64,000 bases of DNA from Jaapia argillacea MUCL 33604. Its lineage: Eukaryota; Basidiomycota; Agaricomycetes; Jaapiales; Jaapiaceae. Below, piece after piece: positions 20,087 through 31,997 of the stretch. The DNA lies in contig KL197714.1 in assembly GCA_000697665.1 (NCBI GenBank), positions 1,307,545-1,371,544 on the forward strand. Reading direction: 5' to 3'. The first letter of the stretch is position 1, and every line of letters begins with the position of its first letter. Position numbers and translations under genes: made by a program. The notes below the pieces were generated by a model, which was not told the DNA's origin, ran no database searches, and saw only the letters and a program-made list of their open reading frames with translations.

Positions 20087-22275
20087 TTACTTTGAAACAC
20101 CCGAGGCAGGCTTGAGGTATTGCCTCGAGCATTGTTTCTTATGAGCTTTCTTCCAGTGCTCCTGGGAGAAGAATGAGCAGATAGTAGTAGAAAGCGAGGA
20201 TAATACCTACTAGCTGATGGGCTTGGGAGCAGTATCTGGCTAGAGAGTTAGAACACGGGATAAGCAGCTATGAGTAGAAGACGCTGCACGTACAAGACCT
20301 TCTTACAACCCGAGCAAGCCTTCAACTCCTTCCCGGCAGGCTTACCACAGGCAGCACACACGCTTTCCCCCCTTCTATCTCTTGCGTTAGACGTCGTCTC
20401 CTGCCAGTACCCTCCACTTTCGTCAAACTTCTGTTCGACACTCTGACCCTTGCGTAACGAAGGTTGGTCCCTTGCTTGGCTCATCTGAGCAGCGTCTGGG
20501 TGGAAAGGCATGTTGTAGACCTTCGCTCCGCTTGGAACAGACTTTGAAGACGCAAGTGCGGCGTTCAGTCGTGTGGTGGCGAGCTTGAGATCAAATTTCG
20601 TGTGGTCGAAAGCGGACGCAGGAACTTTATAGTCAGAGTAGTTTGGAGATTGGAGGATTTTGCGCTTTTCCTCCAGCCTGGGTGAAGGATGAGAGTGGGT
20701 GGGTAGAGTGATGATATATGACTGACTTTTCACGACCCGAGGCCGCTTCCAAGCCTTTGAGGAAGTCAGCATATTGGTTGTTACCGTTCATATTTTCTAG
20801 AAGGAAATTCAATAAGAGCCTTGAAAGAGTCGCGAGATGAAGCTGACCCGCAGGGCACATTCCATGTCCATCGATGATCTCAATATGCCCATCGGATTCT
20901 TCTAAGGGCAGGATTGTTTCTACCTGAATCAATGGTGAGTATTTCCAACATGTTAGCCATGGAGACAACATGCCTCGATGGTATGAATCCACATATCGCC
21001 AAAGTCGTAGAGGTAACCAATTTTGTCGCCTTCTTTTTCGAACAAGTGAGCAAGCATGTACCTAATAAATCTGTAAGCAAAAGCGAGATGACACTCTGAC
21101 CTCAGTGACGGGCTCACTTGTCATCAGGCATATACTTGTATCCCGACTACCAAGCCAAGCTGATCAGCACAATATCTGGGAAGAAGAAGGGAGTTCTTGT
21201 GAGTTGTTACCTGAGCAATATGCATGGAGTCGATGGAGCGAGAGTTCTGAGAGGCAGTTAGAATGAAACAGAAAAACTTCAAAGCACATTCGGCGATTAC
21301 CTGGGGACCAAAGAGAGAGCCATCACGAAAATCAGTAAAGGTGTAACAATGAAAGTTCCTGACCCTATGAGATGGTCAGTATGTCCTTAACGGTGACCAC
21401 GTGCACTCACCAGCCCATGACGGGAGCGATGACTTTGTCCTGGAGAACGCCGAGTTTAATCCCAGCAGATACACGGAACCTACGCCAAACTCGTGGTTTT
21501 CCTTCAGCGTCGTTCATCCATCTGAAATACACCGGACGAAGATGCTAATTAACGAAGTTTACGACGGCGGGGGGCTACGGGCGTACGGCATGGTGATGCG
21601 CAAGATGACATCTCGCTTGTCTAAGCCTTTGAGGTCTACTGTACTGAGTTGTTTCGCCTAGGGCATCGCAATTGAGTACAGTCGAGATCCGAGGTACATA
21701 GCTCCTTCGAGAACCAACCTTGCGATCAATAAGAACATCCACAAACTGGTGCTCAGGTGAAGGAAGGTCTCTCCCGTATTTGAATTGGAAGTTCATCTGC
21801 GCGGAGAGTTAAGTCGAGGTCAACATCTACGAGACATGAACGGCGCACCTGACGCATCATATTCGCCATCCCGTCGGCTAAACAGGAGAGTCGGAAACCC
21901 TTTAGCAAAGCTTATGCAGGTCATTTGCTCACCTTGGGGGAAATTATACTCGTTATCATACTACGGAAGTGGAGTCAAGAGTCATCGTAAACCATCACGG
22001 CGTCGGGGTACATACAGGATATAGACCCCACGCATGGACTTGGCCCAAGGCGTTGGGTTTTCCTTTGAAGGTACGGGGATCTAATCCGAAACCATCAGGG
22101 TTCTGCATTCTAACTCGACCGAATAGTATATGGGCACACCTTCAAAGATCGACTCTGGTAACCCTCCACCAACATCACCTGGAATAAGCTTGACAAACTT
22201 GGGGCGTCGACCACCATTTGGGGGCGCATTCAAGCCCGACCTCCCCATCATCATGCTCAGCATCTCAAGATCCAT
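20087..22275 (-). CDS. pRiA4b-ORF3-like domain fused to a C-terminal MYND zinc finger
   Basis: Multi-exon gene. The ATG at 22275 gives MDLEMLSMMMGRSG, then FVKLIPGDVGGGLPES. The central part shows the pRiA4b ORF-3-like signature (PF07929): RVWRRFRVSAGIKLGVLQ, MGW, FRDGSLFG and YLYDFGDIWIHTIEVE, close to the family's YDFGDxWxHxIxxE. The C-terminus reads CAACGKPAGKELKACSGCKK followed, after short introns, by YCSQ and HWKKAHKKQC, which completes a MYND zinc finger before the stop at 20087-20089. The pRiA4b fold was named from a plasmid and a transposon passenger gene, and its function is not settled. MYND fingers bind proline-rich peptides. The exon joins around 20200-20290 and 21890-22110 are inferred. 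It converges with the MFS gene and lies 277 bases downstream of the FluG-like gene on the same strand. Confidence 0.78.
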
Positions 22276-22552
22276 GTTGGTCAGGTCGAAACTTAATAGT
22301 CGAGTGGAATGAAAGGGAAATTCACTGCGTCGCGGTGAGGGGCGAAATATGGAAGCACCCGCTAAACGCGACGCGTCACAGGAGTCACAGCCATCGAAGT
22401 CACGCAACTCCAACAAGTCGCACCCGCGTCGCGTCTGAGCAGGAGTTCAACGATAAGACCTCTCTCGGTATTCACGAAGGAGGTCGATTAACATCACGAC
22501 ACGAGACATATTCCAGGACAAGTACACGATCAAAACCCACCAATGCTCAGAT

Positions 22553-24208
22553 CTAATAATTCTCCACAATCCTCTTCATTATCTCCGCCTCGGTGCCTTC
22601 TCCAAAAGCCTGCTCAAGAGTCTAATAGTTGGACAGTTAGAAGGTCGTATGCACCATACGGAAAAGACGGAAATTTACCTTGTTGACACTAATATACTTC
22701 TCAACCACATTATCGCCGAGAACTTTCCTAATAGTAGCACCCTCCTCCCCTCCTAACCACTCCCGCGCTTGCTGGATGCTTGAGGGCAACCTCGCCGTGA
22801 CACCCCTCACCTTCCTCTCTTCTTCGCTCAACAACGCAGCGGGGTGATCCGAGCACTCCAAAATCTCCAACTTCGACTTATTCTTCACACCCTCTAAACC
22901 TGCACCCAAGATACCCGCGATCGCGAGGTATGGATTCGCGGTTCCGTCGAGACACTTCATTTCGAAATGTCTGGAAGACGAGGTACCGCAGATGCGAACT
23001 GGTGATTCGCGATTGTCAATACCATACGAGACGTAGGTTCCGCCACTCCAGACACCGTCGATGACTCGGCTGTAGGATGGAGCAGTGGGGAGGGTGAGAG
23101 CGCAGAGGGCTGGAAGAGAGTCGAGGATTGTCGAGAGGAAGGATGCTTCCAGAGGAGTCAAGGATGTTGATGGTGAGTCAGGAAGAGATGGAGGCTGAGG
23201 TGTGTGGAGAGAGAAGTGAATGTGAGCTCCCGAACCACCTATGAGGGAAAATCAGCGATGTGTACGATTCCAAATTGGAAATATTCGTACAATTATTATT
23301 ATAAACTCGTGGGGCAAGGGTAGCTCGGAGGCCATACTTGCTGGCGATGTTGAAGATGGTCTCCCGAGTGAAGATCAGGGCATCACACGATTCCAGAGGA
23401 GATAGAGGCCCTGTCACAACCTCGTACTGCGGTCGTATAGGGTTAGTAGGGTAAGCAAAACTCGCAGTGAAGGACTAACCTGACCCGGCGCCGCTTCAGC
23501 GTGGTACATCTGCAGCTCAATGCCAGCTGCATCTAACGAATCCGCAATCTCTTCAAGAACCATAGTTTCTACGGCACCCGTAGGTAGGGCAGGAGAATTC
23601 GACCAGCCATGGTAATTTACAGCCTCGATGGGGTCGGTCGACTTCAAGAGAATGAACTCGATCTCGAACCCGAGGAGGAAGTCGATTCCGAACAACTGTT
23701 TCGCTTCTCTGATAGATATAAATAGTCAACGGCAGGCAGATGAACGATCGAGGACCAAGACTCACTGCTCGACGCGCCGTACCATCGTCCTCGGACACAG
23801 CTCAGCCTGGAGCGTCTCTAACCCATCTCTCCCCACAATCTTGTTCTTCTCCTCGAACCATCCCATAACGCTGGCGTGACCAGGTGCATAGGGACACACC
23901 CTCAACGAATCCATATCCGCGACGTACAAATACTCTCCCGCCGCCCCAAACCCTTCCGCCAGATTGATGAACACGAGCCCCATGGAAGCTTTGGTGAGGC
24001 AGACACTTGGTCTCGGGTCGGACGACAACATCTTGAGGAAGTGCTTGACAGGGATGACGCGATAGCGAATGTTATTCACGAGGTCGACCCATTGCAAACG
24101 AACGAACTTGATCCCCAGCGTTTGGAGATTCCTTGGCGCCTTCTCCTTCCAGCTGGACAACTCACTCGCCACGTATTGAATACCATAGTTAGTTGGAAGT
24201 TCGGACAT
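22553..24208 (-). CDS. Glutamine-synthetase-fold protein, FluG-like
   Basis: The ATG at 24208 gives MSELPTNYGIQYVASEL. The N-terminal beta-grasp part is IKFVRLQWVDLVNNIRYRV. The catalytic domain carries GFEIEFILL, ELQMYHAEAAPGQYE, ATLAPRVYNN and GGSGAHIHFSL, the ATP/glutamate-site HxHxS-like motif. It continues YGIDNRESPVRIC, RHFEMKCLDGTANPYLA and AGILGAGLEGV. A final exon gives TLEQAFGEGTEAEIM and ends VENY-stop at 22553. This is the type-I-like glutamine synthetase fold found in FluG and gamma-glutamyl-polyamine synthetases, not the eukaryotic type II enzyme of nitrogen assimilation. A likely role is ligation of glutamate to an amine, but the substrate is unknown. The amidohydrolase half of full-length FluG is not seen. 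An upstream in-frame ATG at 24325 is possible but less likely. Confidence 0.84.
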
Positions 24209-26367
24209 GATAGCAGATTGTGACGGGCGTTCAAGTTCAAGTTCAAGATTGAAAAGGGATTTTGCTTCGCAACGGTGCTTTTCACAAGGATCTCTGTCAA
24301 TCATGACTGAATTCAATTGAATCACACAAGACGACGAGACAAAGTTGCCGTACCTTGCGCCGCACTATCAAAACTGCAGATACGGGCGAAGCTGGATGGA
24401 TCTGAACTCCCATGGATGACATTTTCCGTCAACAGAGCTCGGCAGCATCACAAACGCAATCGGCGCATACCTGCTTGGAGACGGATTCAAAACGCCTATT
24501 GCACCGTATACCTGGGAAAGCACGTTCGATGATGTGCGGATTGGTAGAGTATAGGTCGAGATCAAGCGCCCGTGTGGTGAGGCCTTTATCAGTCCAACTT
24601 TAGTGGCTATCATCTTGGTTATCATCAAGCCTGTCGACTGTGGTCACAGATGAAAGTCAAGGTGCGACAATCAAAGGGTAATCATTTGTTTCAAAGAGGC
24701 CGTGTGGCCAGGTTTCAACTACATACAACAACATCTAGGCAACAAGACCGTTGATGGCGGCTACCAATCTGAAGCTGTAAACTCACACTCCGGGCTTGCA
24801 AGCGGATGGGAAATAGGCAGTTATTTTGAATATCGGAAGCAACTGAAGATAAACTCGTTCAAGCACAGCTCGGCCGGGGATAGCGGTCGGCGTGCCCATC
24901 GGTGACCAACAGGATATGTTGGAATAAAAGGGGTCAGCAAGCAACCCGCCAGGGACATTGGTGTATCGCCTGGTCTCGAAGCACGTTCAACCCAGCGCGA
25001 TGTAGGGTAGAGCTCCAGCCACATAAACCACTGACTATGGACCTCATCAGAAAATCGGTGCTTGGAAGAGGAGGATGTCAATCAGAGGTCCCCGTTCCCG
25101 GACTTACAGAGAACCCATACGAGGAGGGGAGCATGATCGCGGCAAACTAGTGATCGTGAGACACCTTTAACGACAGGTTTCGTGAGGTGCATTCATCTAT
25201 CACCGGTACTGACTAAAAGTGGGTCCTCGGACCTGGAAGGCATTCGAAGAAATTTGCGAGGAAGGCGAGAAATATCGAGAATTCGCCTTCTCGTGAGAGG
25301 ACCTAGTCGGAAGGTCAACGAGGAACTGGAAAGGGGACACGCAAAAGGCTAAGTGCGGAGAATCAGTTGAGAACTAGTGCGGCAACAGGTTGAAGTTACG
25401 TGAAGGGCTCACTTTTGAGCCTGGAGAGTTCCTGAGTAGGGGTGGCTGAGGACGAATCTCCTGAAACCGGAAGTACTGTACGCACTCTGTCACGACTAGT
25501 AGCCGAGGGTAGGATGGACTCGAAAGAGAAACATCCGGAGGCGTAGTAGAAACAGTGTGAGAATAATCGTAGGGGGAGTGACCTTGAAGGGTAAGCGTTC
25601 CCACATGCACCACAACGTGCGTAATTCGAGCGAGGAGGCCTTCTATTCGCAAACACCTGCAGATCAGCGTGTCCGTTTTCGAAGAGGCGAGAATGGTCGA
25701 AGATTACAGTAGTTCCAGCGCTTGTAAGATGTGACGGCGACCCTGGACAGATGGCAAACTGGCAGACTGCATGGGTCTGAAATTCCGGGTGCTGAAGGGA
25801 CATGGCCCGGAAACAGAATCAGGCAAAAGATCAAGGACAGGATAGACAGTTGACAGGCAAAATGAAATCTTTCCGAACTGGTTAACGATGAGAAGGGAGG
25901 ACATGACGAAAATCGGGGTGTAAAAAAAGGGTGTTCGGGGGTCGGGTGATTGGGGTTCAGCTTCGAATTCGAAACCAAAGTTGCTGACCTTCCCTTTCTG
26001 GTTGATCTTCATCTAAGGTAGATACTTCTGCCTCGTCTCGTCATCGCATTTTGTCTGTTGTTGTCCTGATATCTAAGGTTCAGCCCTTCTGATGGACCAT
26101 TATCGTGCGCGATACTCGGGTCGGAATCTCGGTCGCCCCCTCCAAATGTCAACCCTTTACAGCGTGCTGCACGTAACCTTTACTGCCACCATTATCCACC
26201 CGTAACCACTAGATAAACCAATCTCGTGAAATGCGAAGGACTTTCTGCCCGTACAGCCTCCTAAACAAACCAACGTAGTCGAGGGCCCCCCCTCTCCATC
26301 CTTTCTTCCCCTCGAAGTCCACCTTCGATCGGCCGTTGCTAGTTGAATCAGATTCTCTGATACGGGC
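24209..26367. other. Divergent intergenic region, 2.2 kb
   Basis: The stretch lies between the FluG-like gene (minus) and the DUF6533 gene (plus). Several open frames of 80-135 codons occur on the minus strand (for example 25396-25803), but they overlap one another and show no domain, splice logic or codon pattern that I trust. No RNA gene is recognised. Confidence 0.4.
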
Positions 26368-28080
26368 ATGAGCGCCGATCCTAATCCCCTCGATACTTGG
26401 AAGCATGCACAGTGGGAGAGATTCTGTCAACGTAGGTCTCTCATCCCCCTCTGACCTGTATCAGAGCTAATTGTTACCCCTATGACAGTGTCGGCAGCGA
26501 CTCTGATAACTTACGAATTCAGTGCGACCTCCAATTGTTTCTGAGTGACGTTTTCGCTAATCTCTGGCATCGCAGTCATCCAGTTTGGTAACGAGGTCAG
26601 TAGGCCACTCTCCAACAGATACAAACTTGAACCGCCTCCTTTTGCCAGGTTGAATTATTTTGGGTGAGTTCAAAGTCATGTCGAAAGTCAATGGATGTAT
26701 TCTCATCTCGAGATTGAAACAGAAAAAGCGTTGGTCCGTGGGGAAAGCGCTATTCCTTTGGGTGAGTCGATTGGTTTCGGTGTCTGAGACGGTCAGCTAA
26801 CGAGTGGACAGAGTCGATATTACAGCTTATGCTTCAACATGTGAGCATGTCTCACCCCAAAATCGAAGTCGCTAACGATAACTTTGCGAGAACAGCGGCA
26901 ATGCTGTGGGTGAGTCACCTCCGTTTCTCAGGATTGACGTGGACATTCAAATCGTCATCCATTTCTCAGTGTTCATGCACAAACCTACGTTAGACGTGCG
27001 TCGTTCCCCATTTGCTTTGCTCCGCTAGGGACTTAACAGAACGGCCATCCTAGTTGTACGACATTCTCAACCTCTCCTATTGTCCGCTTATGATTGACGG
27101 TTTCCTTGCTTTGGATTCTTAGTTGTGAGTGTATTTCGTTTGATTACGAGTCGTACGATTATATCTCTATCCAGGTGGAAATTTCTTTCATTGGCAAAAT
27201 GCCGGTGCAACGTTACAACTCCTCACCACTCACAGTATGTGCACCAGTCGCGCCTCCGAACTGCTACTTTGTTGAACTGAAACGAATTCCCTTTAGTCAT
27301 CTTAATGCTGAGACTGTACGCCATGTATCAAGGCGATAAACGTGTTCTGGCCTTTATGGTCATCCTGCTTTTCGGAGAGGCAGCAACTATGGGGGTTTTC
27401 ATTGGTGTCAATAAGCCTGGTTTGGTCGGTACGTATAACTGTCTCCCTAATTTTTGCTGGCCGACTCACAAACTCCTATTTCTAGGTACCAACGAACCCA
27501 TCCCCGGACTATTAATTTGCGCCGATGGCGATCCTCCGGGCGAACATTGGATTGCCTATTATTTCACTGCCATCCTCACGATTGAATTTGCGCTGCTTGC
27601 TCTCAGTCTCAACAAGGCGTGGAGGCATTACAGGACAGGGTCCGGGGGAGGAGTCATGGCTTTACTGACGAGAGATTCAGTGCTTTATTTCTTGGCGTAT
27701 GTCTCTCTGTTTGTTATTGGAATGTCAACTGACGACGTTTCTCAAAGGATGTTCTGGACATACGTCTTGAACCAGGTCATCTGGCTGATGAACAGGGTGA
27801 GTCCCTTCGGCTTTTCCAAATTCAATCCCCCTTCTGAACGTTATCAAAGATCACCTTGAACGAACTGGCCACGGGGTTCAGCTTCTCCATCTGTGCAGTG
27901 CTTGCCAACCGCTTGATGATAAATGTCCGCGAGTCATATTACAGTGGCAACGCGCCCGAGGTCGTCGAGTTTGAGATTGGGGAATCGCGTCCTGTGCGAT
28001 TCCGGCGGACACGAGCGACTACTATCAGTCGGAATACCAATTTCGAGTTGGAGACCTTTGACCATCGGCGAGGGTACTAA
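26368..28080 (+). CDS. DUF6533-type seven-helix membrane protein with micro-exons
   Basis: Family of multi-helix membrane proteins common in Agaricomycetes, function unknown. I chose the ATG at 26368 (MSADPNPLDTWKHAQW) because splicing then gives the family signature: LSAATLITYEF, IIQFGNEVELFW, KKRWSVGKALFLW, SRYYSLCFNIGNAV and VFMHKPTLD. FFHWQNAGATLQLL and ILMLRLYAMYQGDKRVLAF follow, the second being the strongly conserved RLYAxY helix. Later exons add VILLFGEAATMGVFIG, WIAYYFTAILTIEFALL, FWTYVLNQVIWLMNR and ITLNELATGFSFSICAVLA. A cytoplasmic tail of about 60 residues ends at 28078-28080. Several consecutive exons are only 14-39 bases long. The join between about 26980 and 27170 is the least certain part. 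Confidence 0.78.
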
Positions 28081-28721
28081 TTATATCGGTTCCTGTGCTG
28101 CTGCATGCTTCCTTCGTGGATGGGGTCACATATTTATTTTGTAGGTTATTGTCACCACCACTAGGGTCCCCCCCTCCACTCTCTTTACTTCTCTCACTCT
28201 CACTCTTTTGTTCATTAGACCATCGTAAAATAGATTTTTGGGCAATGTGTGTTGATGTGTACGGGTTTTGTGAATAGACCGTTAGTAACACACGGTGTTC
28301 GTGTTGGCCAGGACCCACATCAATCCATGTGGTGCACGGACGTCGTGTTTCTTGGGACCCTCTTTACAGGTGATTCCCGAGGAGATATTTAATTTGATTC
28401 CGGTTGCAAGCACGCTTCTCGTCACTCGTGCTTGGCGTGCCTTGTGTCAGCTGGCATTTGCATTGATTCTGATGCTTCCAAGGCCGATTAAAACTGCCGC
28501 AAGTCTAGCTCAGTTCCTCGGTCTCACATCCGCTTCATCTTCTCATCCTCGCATGGCTGTTTGTTTACCGTCACGGCATCGCAGAAGGAGCCGGAGAAGC
28601 TGCTTATCATGGAACTTTCCACATTTGCGCTAAGCCACTTGTATATTCTACATTCCTTTCCAAAACCCTCCTTTCTTCCGACATCTTTTCACAGCGCTGT
28701 TCTTGCCTTCTCCAGGTCAAC
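28081..28721. other. Intergenic, upstream of the permease
   Basis: About 640 bases between two genes on the same strand. A CT-rich tract at 28150-28200 and the pyrimidine-rich stretch before 28722 look like promoter or leader sequence. No gene is recognised. Confidence 0.45.
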
Positions 28722-31023
28722 ATGAAGAGTGCAGAGATCTCAGTCGCTGCGCAAGCCATTGACACGGCTACTGCTCACGTCAGGACTGAACAGCAGGACG
28801 AGGCCGTCCTTGCTGCCCTTGGATATAAGCAGGAGTTCAAACGCGCGTTTACCCCGTTGGAACTCTTCGGTGTTGGTTTCAGTATCATTGGTTTGCTCCC
28901 TTCCATCGCGTACGTCCTAAATCTCACCTCCAGACTGCAACTTCTCATCATCGATGAATTTCTAGTTCCGTCCTGGTGTATGCCATTCCTTATGGCGGTC
29001 CCGTCGCAATGGTGTGGGGTGTAAGTGTGGCCCTTGATTCAATCGATGTTGGTTTCTAATCCGAAGAAAAGTGGGCAATCTGCGCCTTCTTCCTCATCTG
29101 TATAGCGTTGGCTATGGCCGAGCTTGGATCCGCCGCACCAACATCTGGCGGGTTGTATTATTGGACGTATCGTTTCTCATCCCCTCGATGGCGTCTATTC
29201 CTCTGCTGGATCGTCGGCTGTTAGTTCTCAATTTTTTCGAGCGATGACCTCATCCTGACCATGGATCCTTCAGACTCGAACACGATCGGAAACATCGCTG
29301 GTGTCGCCGCTGTAGGCTGGGGTTGCGCCGTCCAAATTCTGGCAGCGGCTAGTATCGGCTCAAATCTCAATTTCGCAGCCACGACAGCGCAGTACTAGTA
29401 AGTGGATTCCTCACTGCATTATTATTCCATACTCATTATCAATAGTGGGACATTCCTTGCTGTCATCGCAGCACAATTAGTGATCTGCAGTACTGCAAGC
29501 AAGGTCGTCGCCAGACTCCAGCACTTGTATATCATCCTCAATGGCCTGTGAGTAGCTCCACGTCTCTCGATTCGGACCCGTCTTCTCACAATGTCACCAG
29601 GCTCATTCTTGCAGTTATTATCGCTCTCCCGGCTGCCACGCCCAAGGAATTCAAGAACACCGCTAAATTTGCGTTTGGCAATTTCACAAACCGTCAGTAT
29701 TATATTCCTGACCTTCAGGCCATGTCGAAGATACTCACCTCATTGGTTGACATTTAGTCATGCCTTGGACCCCGGGCTTCTCTTTTGTGATGAGCTTCTT
29801 GGCCCCTCTGTGGACCATCTGTGAGCCCACCGTCTCCCTTATCCCCTCGTCACATCATTCCTCACCTCCTTCTTCAAGGCTCGTTTGATGCTGCCGTCCA
29901 TATTAGTGAGGAGGCATCCAATGCCACAGTCGCCGTCCCCGCCGCTATTTTGTTGTCAACCGTCATTGCCGCCGTTCTTGGATGGGGTCCGTTTATCCAG
30001 CTTAGTCTTATTCTGATAATTTCTTTAATCGTGTGCCTTTCTTATTTCAGCCATCAACGTTGTGATCGCATTTTGTATGGGAACGGACTTGGCAGCCGTT
30101 CTGGCGAGCCCCATTGGTCAACCTTTGGCCACGGTAAGATGACCGCATTTACTGTTGCCTGTGAGCTCGGGACTAACGGACAGTTTGTGCCATCCCAGAT
30201 TTTCTTCAATAGCTTCGGTCAGAAGGGTACTCTCGCTCTCTGGTCAATTGTCGTCGCCGTCCAGTAAGTCATTCCTATCCAACCGTATACTTGACGTTAA
30301 ACCATTGTCCTATAGATTCATGATGGGCACCAGCATCGTGCGTCCTTTTGGGTCTGCTCCTCCTATTTAACGAAATCCTAACACTGCCCACAGATGACCA
30401 CTGCTTCCCGACAAAGCTTCGCCTTTGCTCGTGATGGAGCTCTTCCGTTCTCTCGATTCCTCTACCGCGTAAACCCCACGACCCAAACTCCCCTTTATTG
30501 CGTGTGGTTTGTCGCATTCTGCGCCTGCTGCCTCTCCCTTCTCGCATTCGCCGGTCCCGCTGCCATCGGCGCCATCTTTTCGTTGAGCGTTGCTCCTCAA
30601 TATGTAGCATATTCGATCCCTATTGTGGCCAGGTTTGCATTTGAGAATGATTACAAACCTGGACCTTTCAACCTCGGTGCTTTCGTGAGTCGTGCCTTAC
30701 TCTGGTTACTCTCGTTGTGTTAACTGAAGGTCGTAATTTAGGGTCTCCCCGTTGCTATCGCTGCGGTCGCCTGGATGTGTTTCACCATCCTCATATTCTT
30801 CTTCCCTGCTTCACCAGCCCCCATCGCAGCTTCGATGAACTATTCCATCGTCGTCCTCGGAGGCATTCTATTCCTTGCCATTTTGTACTTCTATTTCCCC
30901 GTCTATGGCGGCGTCCATTGGTTCAAAGGCCCTGTGTCTAATATCCAGACTAACGAGAAGGAGTTGAAGGTCTCAGGGACGAAGGAGGAGGGAAGTCTTG
31001 ACGAGAAAGCATCATCCAATTAA
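28722..31023 (+). CDS. Amino-acid/GABA permease, APC superfamily
   Basis: Proton-coupled uptake of amino acids, GABA or a related amine across the plasma or vacuolar membrane. The ATG at 28722 gives MKSAEISVAAQAIDTATA. The hydrophilic N-terminus leads into FTPLELFGVGFSIIGLLPS, the start of the conserved helix 1 of this group. Later segments are YAIPYGGPVAMVWGW, MAELGSAAPTSGGLYYWTY (helix 3 signature), LCWIVGC, NTIGNIAGVAAV, GFSFVMSFLAPLWTI, SFDAAVHISEEASNA, TTASRQSFAFARDGALPFS and NPTTQTPLYCVWF. The C-terminus has VYGGVHWFKGPVSNI and ends at 31021-31023. There are about twelve introns of 45-70 bases. The pattern matches the Uga4/Hnm1-type branch of fungal permeases. Substrate choice among GABA, choline and amino acids cannot be settled by reading. 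No lesion is seen. Confidence 0.86.
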
Positions 31024-31292
31024 GTGAACTACAGGGTGCATGGAGGGAGGAGCGGTGTGATTATTTTATATAGAACTTTTACCTTTGGGTGTCGAACGAT
31101 CTTGCCCACATATGTTGCTTGGTCGGTGATATAATAGTTCAACAATAAATAAATATCGAAGAAATGAATGCCTGACGAATCGCCGGACTGTCGCACTGAG
31201 CGCGTGTAGACCTGAGGTATGCAGGGAAACGCCTGTAAGTTTTGGAAGGATGTAACGAGACGGACCATTGATCACGTACCCAGACAGTAAGA

Positions 31293-31997
31293 TTATTGCC
31301 ACTGCCAGAAAAATAATGCGGCTACAGGACAGCAGCACAGTGTCACTACCCACACCGCCGCAATCAACGCTGCATTTAACACGACACCACCTAGAGCTCC
31401 CGCCCTCGCAGCATGAAGATTATCCAGCATCCCATCAACTCCTGCGTTTCTCAAGATGCAAACGCCGACAACTGCAACGATGGCGCCTTCAGCTGTAGCG
31501 CGGCCGAGCCTGTCTATACTGCTCAAAGTGTTCGACTTCGTCCCTTGGCTCCCCCCTGCCGCGTTCTTCCTCTCGTCAGCACCTCCAGAGATCAGTCGGC
31601 GGATTAGGAGCTCAAGTAGGAGGATTGGGACTCCGAAGACGGCGCCTCCTACTGCACCAGCTTTCATGGATGAGACTAATGGCACAGAATATCCACTGTG
31701 TGTAGCTCGAAGGATTGCGTGGCCTGTTAAGACGTATAGCATGTCTGCGAGGACGTGGAAGCCCATGTAAACGATAATTCGGGCACAAAGTACCCAAATG
31801 AGGAGGAATAAAGTGCCGGCTGCGGTAAACAACTCCCCCATCGTGGCACGTTTCAGATCCGTGCGACGAGCAGCTGGCTGAGTAGGAGGAGAGGCGTCAT
31901 GGTGAGAGTGGACGAGGGTCGGGTCCGAGGCAATTGAGGATCGGGTCGAGTGAGGGTGGCTGGCTGTAACTGGTAGAGGGAGGGTGTGTTCCGACAT
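31293..31997 (-). CDS. Small membrane protein of unknown function
   Basis: Single-exon frame of 234 residues from the ATG at 31997 (MSEHTLPLPVTASHPHS). The first 50 residues are polar and disordered, with His and Ser rich in part. Four or five hydrophobic segments follow: ELFTAAGTLFLLIWVLC, IVYMGFHVLADMLYVL, AGAVGGAVFGVPILLLELL, AEGAIVAVVGVCIL and GGVVLNAALIAAVWVVTL. The protein ends with a cysteine-rich stretch and FFWQWQ. I do not recognise the family. Frame length, hydrophobic periodicity and basic loops argue for a real gene. An in-frame ATG at 32114 would add 39 residues but lacks support. Its 3' end converges with the permease. Confidence 0.6.
   Translation of the reverse strand: MSEHTLPLPVTASHPHSTRSSIASDPTLVHSHHDASPPTQPAARRTDLKRATMGELFTAAGTLFLLIWVLCARIIVYMGFHVLADMLYVLTGHAILRATHSGYSVPLVSSMKAGAVGGAVFGVPILLLELLIRRLISGGADERKNAAGGSQGTKSNTLSSIDRLGRATAEGAIVAVVGVCILRNAGVDGMLDNLHAARAGALGGVVLNAALIAAVWVVTLCCCPVAALFFWQWQ

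Noticed and set aside
22553-24208. Primary (type II) glutamine synthetase
   Set aside because: The motifs GGSGAHIHFSL and YGIDNRESPVRI fit the type-I-like FluG group, not the eukaryotic type II enzyme.
25396-25803. 135-codon open frame on the minus strand
   Set aside because: It overlaps several other frames of similar length and has no recognisable motif or splice logic.
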